NCBI RefSeq assembly: GCF_014641595.1
Contig: NZ_BMIA01000003.1
Location: 1,116,001-1,180,000, forward strand
DNA: 64,000 nucleotides
Direction of reading: 5' to 3'
Source: Dyadobacter endophyticus
GTDB taxonomy: Bacteria > Bacteroidota > Bacteroidia > Cytophagales > Spirosomataceae
Each line of letters opens with the position of its first letter. Within the stretch, counting starts at the first letter, position 1. The notes under the pieces are model-generated. The model had not been told where the DNA came from and did not search any database. It saw only the letters and a program-made list of their open reading frames with translations. The position numbers and the translations under genes were made by a program. Below, in pieces: positions 45,342 to 52,534 of the stretch.

Positions 45342-46702
45342 TATTTTTCGATCTTGTAATACAAAGTCTTACGATCGATGTTGAGTAATTTCGCCGCTTT
45401 GCTTTTATTGTAGCGTACTTCCTGCAATACCTTTTCGATCATTTCCTTCTCGTGTGTTTCCTGCAAAGCCTTCAAGTCGGAACCTGGGGCAGGCTTTTGC
45501 TGGTCTTCCATAGCCGTAATCATTTCCGGAGGTAATGCGCTTAGCGTAGCAATTTCTTCTTTCGATAAGAGCACGAGGCGTTTGATCACATTGTTCAGTT
45601 CGCGCAGGTTACCCGGCCAATCGTATTTCTGGAAAACATCCATTACCTCTTTCGACAGCTCTCTCACATTGCGATCAAGCTCTTCATTGGCCTTGTCCAC
45701 AAAATGCTGTACAAAAATCGGCAGGTCCTCGCCGCGCTTGCGCAATGCGGGCACCTCGATTTTAAACTCGTTCAAGCGGTGATAAAGATCCTCTCGAAAA
45801 TCCCCCGCAGCTGCGCTGGAAATAAGGTCTTCGTTCGTCGCGGCGATGAGGCGTACGTCGACTTTCACCTGCTGTGTACTGCCGATCGGAACGATAATGC
45901 GCTCCTGCAATGCACGAAGCAGCTTGATCTGGACATCATAGCTCAGGTTACCGATCTCATCCAAAAATAGCGTACCGCCATCGGCCGCCTCGAACTGGCC
46001 TATCTTATCTTGCAACGCACCGGTAAATGCTCCTTTTTTATGACCAAAAAGCTCGCTCGCGGCCAGGTCCTTGGACAACGAACCGCAGTCGATCGCCACA
46101 AAAGGGCCGTCGGCACGCTTGCTGAGGCGGTGGATCGATTTGGCAACATGTTCCTTACCGGTACCACTCTCGCCCTGGATGATCACCGACATATCTGTGG
46201 GCGACACCAGTCGCACATATTCGAAGAGCTGCTTTGCGATCTTGCTTTTGCCTTCTATATAGTCAAGCGATTGTTTGTCCGACTTCGAATTACTTTTAGC
46301 CTTCGGCGCAGTCTTTACGCTCGTCACCTCTCCCTTGTTCAGCGCCTCTCTCAGTACCATAAGCAATTCTTCCGGGTTCACCGGTTTCGTGATATAGTCG
46401 AAAGCTCCTATTTGCATGGCAGTCACTGCCGTCCGTACGTCATGAAAACTGGTCATGATAAATGCCGGGGTGCGGTTGCCTTCGCTTCTGAGCGTTTTAA
46501 GAAAATCCACAGAATTACCATCAGGCAGACGGTAATCGAGCATCAGTACTTCGAACGGGCCGTCTGAATTGTTCTTCCCAAGCGCTTCTCTCGCCTCTTT
46601 GATATTTGAACAAACTTTTACCTGATGACCATGCTTGCCGAGGAAATTGGTGAGCAACTTTGAAAATGTGGAATCGTCTTCAACGAGGAGCAGATGAGCC
46701 AT
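45329..46702 (-). CDS. NtrC-family sigma-54-dependent response regulator
   Basis: 457-residue cytoplasmic transcription activator. Receiver domain with acidic ED at 8-10, phospho-acceptor D56 and K106; AAA+ domain with Walker A GESGTGKE (177-184), the sigma-54 contact loop GAFTGA (224-229) and Walker B GGTLFLDE; C-terminal Fis-type helix-turn-helix (NKSKAAKLLNIDRKTLYYKI). It needs RpoN to open promoters. The neighbouring hybrid kinase converges on it and overlaps by 13 bases, so a cognate pair is plausible. I did not find a clear -24/-12 GG/GC site in this window. Confidence 0.95.
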   Translation of the reverse strand: MAHLLLVEDDSTFSKLLTNFLGKHGHQVKVCSNIKEAREALGKNNSDGPFEVLMLDYRLPDGNSVDFLKTLRSEGNRTPAFIMTSFHDVRTAVTAMQIGAFDYITKPVNPEELLMVLREALNKGEVTSVKTAPKAKSNSKSDKQSLDYIEGKSKIAKQLFEYVRLVSPTDMSVIIQGESGTGKEHVAKSIHRLSKRADGPFVAIDCGSLSKDLAASELFGHKKGAFTGALQDKIGQFEAADGGTLFLDEIGNLSYDVQIKLLRALQERIIVPIGSTQQVKVDVRLIAATNEDLISSAAAGDFREDLYHRLNEFKIEVPALRKRGEDLPIFVQHFVDKANEELDRNVRELSKEVMDVFQKYDWPGNLRELNNVIKRLVLLSKEEIATLSALPPEMITAMEDQQKPAPGSDLKALQETHEKEMIEKVLQEVRYNKSKAAKLLNIDRKTLYYKIEKYHIE

Positions 46703-46777
46703 GGGTGATACTATTTCTAAGAAAAATAAATACTAATAAACGAGTGGGTATTATGTAAAAGTACAAAAACAAACACC

Positions 46778-46804
46778 AAAAAGCCGGAGAAGTCTCCGGC
46801 TTTT
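46778..46804. terminator. Perfect 12-base-stem terminator
   Basis: AAAAGCCGGAGA pairs fully with TCTCCGGCTTTT around a three-base loop. It follows the PepSY-like gene by 37 bases on the minus strand and separates it from the sigma-54 regulator. Confidence 0.85.
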
Positions 46805-46841
46805 GATAATGAGCCTGTCAGACATCGGGAGCGACCACCTC

Positions 46842-47144
46842 TCAGTCGATCTTCTTTCCGTACTTGTCCAGATTAAGGGTAGATGTTTCTTCCGCTCGCT
46901 TGATATTGACTTCGTAATACTGTGAATTATCGTCACGCGTAACCAGGTAGGCACTGGTCACCTTCCATTCGGCATAGGCGCTAGACAGGGTACTTTTGAC
47001 AGGCTCAGGAAGATCCTCCGGCCTAATGGCAACCTTACTCTGTTCGGCAATAACGGCTACGTTTGTAGAAGATTGTACGGATGCGTCGACATCCGGAATA
47101 ATGGCTGTTAGCAAGAGGGCGATGACTATCGGGGTTATTCGCAT
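46842..47144 (-). CDS. Small exported PepSY-like protein
   Basis: 100 residues with a signal peptide (MRITPIVIALLLTAIIPDVD) and one PepSY-like fold: LPEPVKSTLSSAYAEWKV, a strand SAYLVTR, and SQYYEVNIKR ending in LNLDKYGKKID. Such domains inhibit peptidases or bind small ligands in some studied cases, but in Bacteroidota most are uncharacterised. It is a single-gene unit between two non-coding regions. Confidence 0.78.
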   Translation of the reverse strand: MRITPIVIALLLTAIIPDVDASVQSSTNVAVIAEQSKVAIRPEDLPEPVKSTLSSAYAEWKVTSAYLVTRDDNSQYYEVNIKRAEETSTLNLDKYGKKID

Positions 47145-47177
47145 GTTTGATCAGGCATTTAATTTTAATATATATAG

Positions 47178-47211
47178 AAAAGATATTCGTGCCAACAAGA
47201 GTAAGGTGCAA
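47178..47211 (-). promoter_or_regulatory. Weak candidate promoter for the PepSY-like gene
   Basis: Minus-strand TTG, a 23-base spacer and TATCTTTT (last base off consensus). It lies 34 bases before the start codon. The spacer is long, so confidence is low. Confidence 0.3.
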
Positions 47212-47294
47212 AAAAAGCTGATAATGAGATATTAACCAATTTAAATTAATGTCCGGACAACCGGAGGAGACGGGAGCTGTGCCACAGGTTGTGG

Positions 47295-47319
47295 AATTTC
47301 ACGTCAGCAATGTGAAATT
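47295..47319. repeat. Perfect 8-base inverted repeat in the 47.2-47.7 kb non-coding region
   Basis: AATTTCAC at 47295-47302 and GTGAAATT at 47312-47319 flank nine bases. It lies about 90 bases before the promoter at 47385-47417 and could be an operator. Confidence 0.3.
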
Positions 47320-47384
47320 TAATAGCCAGTTTCTACATGTGCCCGTATCCTATAACACAAACTAAAAAAAATTCTAAATATTTA

Positions 47385-47417
47385 TTGTTTTTATAGGAAC
47401 ATATTCGCTTATATTTG
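47385..47417 (+). promoter_or_regulatory. Bacteroidota promoter in a gene-free region
   Basis: TTG at 47385-47387, a 22-base spacer and a perfect TATATTTG at 47410-47417. The predicted start is near 47424. No reading frame of note begins within the next 300 bases. Confidence 0.55.
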
Positions 47418-47423
47418 CGTAGA

Positions 47424-47596
47424 AATTATTTACCAAGAATAGGTAGCACAAATACTACACACCGCTCAAAAACTTAGCGCTATACATTCAATATTGAATT
47501 ATATCTCAGGCATTATTTACTCAACGTTATTTAATACCAACATCGGTTAGTCTGAAAGCATCAAGAGTCCCAACCCGGGACTCTTTTTGTTTTTTG
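47424..47596 (+). ncRNA. Candidate small RNA, or attenuated leader of the ferritin-like operon
   Basis: A consensus promoter (47410-47417) and a strong intrinsic terminator (47563-47596) bound about 170 bases without a coding frame. The interval is AU-rich and holds short self-complementary stretches such as TTCAATATTGAA. I recognise no known RNA family. It could be a stand-alone sRNA, or a leader whose terminator is overridden to let transcription reach the ferritin-like genes at 47743. Confidence 0.42.
47563..47596 (+). terminator. Strong rho-independent terminator
   Basis: AAGAGTCCC pairs with GGGACTCTT around AACCC and is followed by TTTGTTTTTT. No gene ends upstream on this strand. Confidence 0.8.
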
Positions 47597-47655
47597 GTCC
47601 AAGTCCCTCTCCTTCATCCTCCCTTTCCTCCATCCTCCCTCTTTGTCTCCTTTCT
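47597..47655 (+). other. Pyrimidine-rich tract before the ferritin-like operon
   Basis: Nearly 60 bases that are almost all C and T, with CATCCTCCCT repeated at 47615-47624 and 47631-47640. It lies between the terminator and the ATG at 47743. The function is unknown. Confidence 0.5.
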
Positions 47656-47742
47656 TCACTCCGTTTGATCTAAAGTAATCCGCGCTGCGTAGGTCTGCTT
47701 AGACTCTTCGACACACGGGGAGAGCTCAACAACCTTAATGCT

Positions 47743-48462
47743 ATGATCAAACACACAAACACGAAGCACAGCTCCGGTGAGGCAGAAGGAGAAATTACAT
47801 CGGTCGTCAACAGACGCCTTTTCCTTCGCTCGGCCGGATTAGCGACCTCATTAGGAACGATTGTAATCGCTGCCGGATGCAAGGACGACGACGACCCGAT
47901 TCCTGGAACCGGTGACGCGGTAGACCTCGGCTCGGGGGACATCGGCGTACTCAACTATGCATACGCTTTGGAACAATTGGAGGCTGCATTCTACACACAA
48001 GTGATCCAGACGCCTTATAACGGCATGACCGACGCAGAGAAAACAATCCTGACCGACATCCGTGACCACGAGATCGTACACCGTGATTTTTTTAAAGCCG
48101 CATTGGCAGACAAGGCCATCAAAGGACTGACCCCTAACTTCGACAGCATCGACTTCACCAAAAGAGACGCCGTACTTGGCGCAGCCAAATTATTCGAAGA
48201 CACCGGCGTAGCTGCTTACAACGGTGCCGGAAAGCTAATCAAAAACCCTAACTACCTTTTACTCGCCGGAAAAATCGTTTCCGTAGAGGCACGTCACGCT
48301 TCCGTTATCCGTGACCTGATCAACCCCAAATCCGCCGACTTCGCCGGTGACGACATCATCGACATGAATGGAATGGACAAGGCCATTGCACCTGCCGACA
48401 TTCTTATGGCCGTAAAGGGCTACGTGAAAGACACCATTTCCGGTCCCAACGTAGGTAAATAA
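47743..48462 (+). CDS. Ferritin-like-domain protein with Tat/lipoprotein-type signal
   Basis: 239 residues. The N-terminus has a twin-arginine motif NRRLFLRSAG and then IVIAAGCKDDDD, so it may be a Tat-exported lipoprotein with an acidic linker. The four-helix ferritin-like fold (Ferritin_2 type) shows putative metal ligands in YALEQLEAAFY, RDHEIVHRDFF and VSVEARHASVIR, an E..ExxH..ExRH pattern. It is not a storage ferritin; the role of the group is unproven. A homologous gene follows after 27 bases, so the pair probably form a heteromer or arose by duplication. Confidence 0.87.
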   Translation: MIKHTNTKHSSGEAEGEITSVVNRRLFLRSAGLATSLGTIVIAAGCKDDDDPIPGTGDAVDLGSGDIGVLNYAYALEQLEAAFYTQVIQTPYNGMTDAEKTILTDIRDHEIVHRDFFKAALADKAIKGLTPNFDSIDFTKRDAVLGAAKLFEDTGVAAYNGAGKLIKNPNYLLLAGKIVSVEARHASVIRDLINPKSADFAGDDIIDMNGMDKAIAPADILMAVKGYVKDTISGPNVGK

Positions 48463-48489
48463 TCATTCACACTAACAGGATCAGACACA

Positions 48490-49281
48490 ATGGATATTTT
48501 CAAAATTATAGACAAGTTCCAGCAGATTGACGGCGACGCCGTGGGGAGACTCGAATACGCGTCACGCCGCCATTTCATGAGCAGGGTTGGAAGCAAGCTG
48601 GCTTCGGCGGCGATCCCGACCGCATTTGCGGCGATCGTGAACAAGGCATTTGCGCAATCGGCTGCGGCCGTGGATGTGCTCAACTACGCACTTACGCTCG
48701 AATACCTGGAAGATGAGTTCTACAAGGCGGGCATCGCGGCTGCGAACCTGATTCCCGCCTCCGACAAAACGATCTTCATGCAAATCGGCAAGCATGAATC
48801 GCAGCACGTCGCATTCCTCGTGAAAGCATTGGGCGACAAGGCTATTAAAAAGCCCACTTTCGATTTCACCTACAAAGGTGGCTTTGCGGATGTTTTCAGC
48901 AATTACAAAACATTCGTGACCGTTTCGAGTGCGTTGGAGGATACCGGTGTGCGTGCCTACAAGGGACAAGCCGGCGCGTTGATCGCCGATCCGCAAATCC
49001 TGGAATATGCGTTGCAGGTGCATTCGGTAGAGGCACGCCACGCGGCTGTGGCCCGCAGGCTGGCGGCTATGCTGCTGGGTATGCCTGCCATGAAAGGATG
49101 GATCACCGGCAAGGAAGGTGCGGTTGCCCCTATCTACGCGGGCGAAGACAACATGATCCAGGGCGGTGTGAACATCAAAGGCCTCGCATCCAAATCGGAC
49201 GCGGCCGTAACAGAAGCATTCGACGAGCCTTTGACGAAGGAAGCTGTACTGGCCATTGCCGGCCCGTTTATCAAGGCTTAA
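48490..49281 (+). CDS. Second ferritin-like-domain protein with Tat-type signal
   Basis: 263 residues. A leading cytoplasmic segment of about 25 residues precedes a twin-arginine motif SRRHFMSRVG and a hydrophobic stretch ending at AFAQS. The ferritin-like ligands match those of its neighbour: LTLEYLEDEFY, GKHESQHVAFL and HSVEARHAAVAR. Unlike its neighbour it has no lipobox cysteine, so it should be free in the periplasm. It probably shares a transcript with the upstream gene and is closed by the terminator at 49377-49408. Confidence 0.87.
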   Translation: MDIFKIIDKFQQIDGDAVGRLEYASRRHFMSRVGSKLASAAIPTAFAAIVNKAFAQSAAAVDVLNYALTLEYLEDEFYKAGIAAANLIPASDKTIFMQIGKHESQHVAFLVKALGDKAIKKPTFDFTYKGGFADVFSNYKTFVTVSSALEDTGVRAYKGQAGALIADPQILEYALQVHSVEARHAAVARRLAAMLLGMPAMKGWITGKEGAVAPIYAGEDNMIQGGVNIKGLASKSDAAVTEAFDEPLTKEAVLAIAGPFIKA

Positions 49282-49376
49282 TCAAAGTAATTAACGTAAA
49301 CTTTCCCTGTTGGGCATATACATGCACTTTCTGTTGGGCTACGCTCAAAGTGCCAGACTACACACTATTATGAATC

Positions 49377-49408
49377 AGGAGGTTACCGGCAACGGTGGCC
49401 TCTTTTTT
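49377..49408 (+). terminator. Terminator after the ferritin-like pair
   Basis: GAGGTTACCG pairs with CGGTGGCCTC (two G-T pairs) around GCAA and is followed by TTTTTT. Confidence 0.75.
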
Positions 49409-49463
49409 ATGGGTAAAGTGTCCAAATTGGCGTGATATAATGGTTTAAGCCGCGTGGTTTATG

Positions 49464-49471
49464 TAAATTTG
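49464..49471 (+). promoter_or_regulatory. Promoter -7 element for the sulfite dehydrogenase genes
   Basis: A perfect TAAATTTG at 49464-49471, 36 bases before the ATG at 49507. The matching -33 TTG is poor (TGGTTT at 49441-49446). Confidence 0.45.
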
Positions 49472-49506
49472 AAAATAATGTTTTACAAGTTTTCCTGAAC
49501 CAGTTG

Positions 49507-50739
49507 ATGAATTCCGAATTAAACAGAAGAGATTTTCTCAGACAAGGGAGCCTTACAGCGCTGGCTACCGCAATGGGCAGCCAGATCGTTTTCGCTAACC
49601 GGATGCCGGCGGGTTACCGCCCCATTTTTCTTGATGAAAAGGATGCATTGAAAGGCAAAAGTGGGGAAATGATCGTGCAGGGCGACAAACCCTGGAACGT
49701 GGAAACACCGGTACACTTGCTCGACGACCGCATTACGCCGGTCGAGAATATGTTTATCCGCAACAATGGCCTTGTTCCCGAGAAAATTGACGTAGCTAAC
49801 TGGACGCTGACCATCGACGGCGAGTCGGTGAAAGCGCCGAAAACCTACACATTGGCGGATCTCAAAAAGAAATTCAAAACACATACCTACCAACTCGTGC
49901 TGGAATGCGGCGGAAACGGCCGCTCCGGGTACCAGCCGCAGGCGTCGGGCAACCAGTGGGGCCAGGGCGCAGTGCATTGTGCGCAATGGACGGGCGTAAG
50001 GCTGAAAGACATTCTGAATGATGTGGGTATTAAAAACGACGCCGTATATATAGGTTACCACGGCAAGGATCTCCACCTGAGCCGTGACCCAAAAAAAGAA
50101 GCGATTTCGCGCGGCGTGCCTATGGCCAAGGCATTGGAAGATGAGACGCTTATCGCCTGGCAAATGAATGGCCAGGATATTCCCGAGTTCCATGGCTACC
50201 CGCTCCGGCTCGTAATCGGCGGCTGGCCTGCCTCGGTTTCAGGGAAATGGCTGAGCGGTATTTCGGTACGCAACAAGGTGCACGACGGCTCGAAAATGGA
50301 AGGGCACAGCTACAAATTACCACGCAACCCGGTAGCGCCAGGCACGGATGTTCCCGCTACCGACGAATATTACAAAATCATCGAATCGATGCCGGTGAAA
50401 TCGCTGATCACTTACCCCAAAACGGGCGCGATGATCGATCCGGGAAAAGAACTTGCCTTGCGCGGACACGCGTGGGCGGGTGATCATTCGGTCAAAAAAG
50501 TGGAGGTCTCCATCGATTTCGGTGCTACCTGGAAAGAATGTAAGCTTGAAGCCCCGGTGAACCGACTGGCGTGGCAGCATTGGAATACGAATATCAAATT
50601 TCCGGTGAACGGCTACTATGAGATTTGGGTCAAAGCAACGGACGATACAGGTAAGGCACAGCCGATGCTGACGCCGGCCTGGAACCCGGGCGGGTACCTC
50701 AACAATGCATGTGAAAGAATTGCCGTCAAGGTAGGATAA
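49507..50739 (+). CDS. sorA: Sulfite dehydrogenase, molybdopterin subunit (SorA-like)
   Basis: Periplasmic molybdenum enzyme that would oxidise sulfite to sulfate; 411 residues from the ATG at 49507 (a TTG three bases earlier is also in frame). The Tat signal is NRRDFLRQG, as expected for a cofactor-loaded protein. The molybdenum-ligand cysteine is C134 in LVLECGGNGRSGY. The cofactor-binding WTGVRLKDIL and the HGYPLRLVIGGWP segments and the C-terminal Mo-co dimerisation domain (KKVEVSIDFGATWKE) follow. The next gene encodes a one-haem cytochrome, the SorB arrangement. Related family members oxidise other substrates, so sulfite is likely but not proven. Confidence 0.88.
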   Translation: MNSELNRRDFLRQGSLTALATAMGSQIVFANRMPAGYRPIFLDEKDALKGKSGEMIVQGDKPWNVETPVHLLDDRITPVENMFIRNNGLVPEKIDVANWTLTIDGESVKAPKTYTLADLKKKFKTHTYQLVLECGGNGRSGYQPQASGNQWGQGAVHCAQWTGVRLKDILNDVGIKNDAVYIGYHGKDLHLSRDPKKEAISRGVPMAKALEDETLIAWQMNGQDIPEFHGYPLRLVIGGWPASVSGKWLSGISVRNKVHDGSKMEGHSYKLPRNPVAPGTDVPATDEYYKIIESMPVKSLITYPKTGAMIDPGKELALRGHAWAGDHSVKKVEVSIDFGATWKECKLEAPVNRLAWQHWNTNIKFPVNGYYEIWVKATDDTGKAQPMLTPAWNPGGYLNNACERIAVKVG

Positions 50740-50774
50740 TGTATAATAACGCTCCCGGGCAAATCTGATATTTT

Positions 50775-51167
50775 ATGAAAACCCTTTTGATTGCCATGCT
50801 CGGTGCAGGTATTGTATTTCAAACCTTGCCCGAAACACCGGCTACACATAACAATGTAGGCGCAGTGCTCGCCGATACCACGAAGAAAGATCCGGAAACA
50901 GGCCTCATCGTGGATGAGAACCTGTATATGGTGAAAGCGCAATGTACCAATTGCCATTCTACTAAACTCATTACCGCCAACCGCTTCACGCGCGATGGCT
51001 GGAAGCAGAAGATCCGCTGGATGCAGGCCAACCATAACCTCTGGGAGCTCGGCGATGCCGAGAAGCCAGTACTCGATTATCTGGAAAAAAATTACTCGCC
51101 AACTGCCTCAGTGGCAAGGAGAGCGCCTTTGAAGGACATTAAGTGGTACAAACTGGAACAAAACTGA
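50775..51167 (+). CDS. sorB: Mono-haem cytochrome c subunit (SorB-like)
   Basis: 130-residue exported cytochrome, with the signal peptide in the first 20-30 residues. The single haem site is C57-TN-C60-H61 in KAQCTNCHSTKLI; a downstream methionine in KIRWMQANHNLW may be the sixth ligand. Size and place, 35 bases after the molybdenum subunit, match the SorB electron acceptor of sulfite dehydrogenases. Confidence 0.87.
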   Translation: MKTLLIAMLGAGIVFQTLPETPATHNNVGAVLADTTKKDPETGLIVDENLYMVKAQCTNCHSTKLITANRFTRDGWKQKIRWMQANHNLWELGDAEKPVLDYLEKNYSPTASVARRAPLKDIKWYKLEQN

Positions 51168-51181
51168 TCGGAAACAATACC

Positions 51182-51189
51182 TATCTTTG
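51182..51189 (+). promoter_or_regulatory. Promoter -7 element for the nuclease gene
   Basis: A perfect TATCTTTG at 51182-51189. The -33 region is poor (CTGG near 51159). The start site would be close to 51196, 20 bases before the GTG start. Confidence 0.5.
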
Positions 51190-51215
51190 GCACTCAAACT
51201 TTATGAATCATTCGC

Positions 51216-51785
51216 GTGCCCCATTTCCGTTTCCTGATTTCCCGATTTGCTTTTTTCAGCCTGCTGTTTTTCGTTCTCACCAGTACCCCGACCATCCTCG
51301 CTTCGTGTGCACTGACGTCGGAAGAAAGCCAGCAACTACGCAGCAACAGCGATTTACCCAATCCGCTCAAAGCCGAAGTGATCGGTATCCAGGATGGCGA
51401 CACGATTGAGCTGAAATTTATCTATTCAGGTAAAAAGGCAGGGCGCAGAATGGGCAAGAATGTGCGGATACGCTTTTTGCACGTGAACTGCCCGGAGCGC
51501 GGTACACCCTTTTACAACAATGCAAAGCAGTTTACAAGCGAAAAATGCTTCCGGAAGATCGTTAGCATTCGTCACAAAGGCGAATTTGACAAGTATGGCC
51601 GTCTATTGGGCGAAGTGGTACTGCCTGACGGTAAAGTTTTAAACAAGGAATTGGTAAAAAAAGGGTTGGCAGTGCATTTCAAAAAGTATTCGCACGACCA
51701 GGAATATGCCAATCTTGAAATAGCCGCTAACAAACAAAAAATAGGCATTTGGACACAGCCCGGAATGGAGCTCGGTCATTTGTAA
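51216..51785 (+). CDS. Secreted thermonuclease-like (SNase) nuclease
   Basis: 189-residue exported nuclease of the staphylococcal-nuclease fold. The N-terminus is hydrophobic (FLISRFAFFSLLFFVLTSTP) and includes a possible lipobox at ILASC. The catalytic set is present: IQDGDTIELKF for calcium, RIRFLHVNCPE with the first Arg and the Glu, and KYGRLLGEV with the second Arg. The only in-frame start in the right place is the GTG at 51216; the ATG at 51203 is out of frame. The Pro/Ala-rich gene follows after four bases and shares its transcript. Confidence 0.87.
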   Translation: MPHFRFLISRFAFFSLLFFVLTSTPTILASCALTSEESQQLRSNSDLPNPLKAEVIGIQDGDTIELKFIYSGKKAGRRMGKNVRIRFLHVNCPERGTPFYNNAKQFTSEKCFRKIVSIRHKGEFDKYGRLLGEVVLPDGKVLNKELVKKGLAVHFKKYSHDQEYANLEIAANKQKIGIWTQPGMELGHL

Positions 51786-51789
51786 AAAT

Positions 51790-52437
51790 ATGGAGCATTC
51801 ACCGGTAGCACTTTTTCAGATCCTTTATCAGAATGAAACTTTGTTTCAACTGGAAGATCGTGTGCTGCCCGAATTACCTGTTGCAGAGGTCGCGGAACAA
51901 CCCGCTCCGCCTGTACCCGAACCCGTCACGGTGCAAGCGCCTGTGCCGTCATTACCCGCCACGCCAGCGGTGCCGGCAACTCCGCTTGCATCGCCTCAGG
52001 CGACCGTTGCGCCAGCTGCGCCTGTAAATGCACCCGCTCCGATGCCGGGCACTGAATTTCCCGCACTGAAGCATAAGGTGCTCGTTCTTACCGACGAGCC
52101 GAAGCAACAGGAAATGCTTATGTCGGAGGCTTTATTCCTCGATAACATCCTGAAAGCCGTTGGCCATTCGCTGGAAACGAGCGATGTCCTGAATTTCAGC
52201 TTCATGCCCGGGCAAGATGCGCGCACAGTGCTTTCGGGCAAAAAAACCAACTTCTTTATCTCCTTCGGCGTACCGCTGATCAAGCTCAACCTCGACCTGC
52301 TGCTGGTGCCTTATACGCCTAAGAATCTGGAAGGAATCTGGTTCCTGCTCGTCGATCCGTTAGTGGTAATCGAAGCCGACCGGAATCTTAAGAAAAAACT
52401 CTGGCAAGCGTTACAGAAGATGTTTGAAATGTCCTAA
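51790..52437 (+). CDS. Hypothetical Pro/Ala-rich-linker protein
   Basis: 215 residues in three parts: a short N-terminal module (MEHSPVALFQILYQNETLFQ), a low-complexity Pro/Ala/Val linker at about 35-88, and a C-terminal globular domain of about 120 residues (HKVLVLTDEPKQQEML, then FFISFGVPLIKLNLDLLLVP). There is no signal peptide. The C-terminal part does not match any family I know. The organisation (peptide, flexible tether, small domain) recalls an adaptor such as DNA-replication or polymerase subunits, but that is a guess. It is co-transcribed with the nuclease gene and ends in a terminator. Confidence 0.65.
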   Translation: MEHSPVALFQILYQNETLFQLEDRVLPELPVAEVAEQPAPPVPEPVTVQAPVPSLPATPAVPATPLASPQATVAPAAPVNAPAPMPGTEFPALKHKVLVLTDEPKQQEMLMSEALFLDNILKAVGHSLETSDVLNFSFMPGQDARTVLSGKKTNFFISFGVPLIKLNLDLLLVPYTPKNLEGIWFLLVDPLVVIEADRNLKKKLWQALQKMFEMS

Positions 52438-52459
52438 TCCCCAGAGGATTAGCTTTTTT
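52434..52459 (+). terminator. Terminator overlapping the stop codon of the Pro/Ala-rich gene
   Basis: CTAATCC at 52434-52440, which contains the stop codon, pairs with GGATTAG at 52446-52452 and is followed by CTTTTTT. It separates this gene from the coiled-coil membrane pair. Confidence 0.78.
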
Positions 52460-52534
52460 AATAGCCGGTCATCACAATATTTTAGTGATTTTGTTTGTTT
52501 TCATGGATAATCGCAGGCTAACCCATGAAAAACA

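Noticed and set aside
51203..51215. ATG at 51203 as start of the nuclease gene
   Set aside because: It is out of frame with the nuclease; the GTG at 51216 is the only fitting start.
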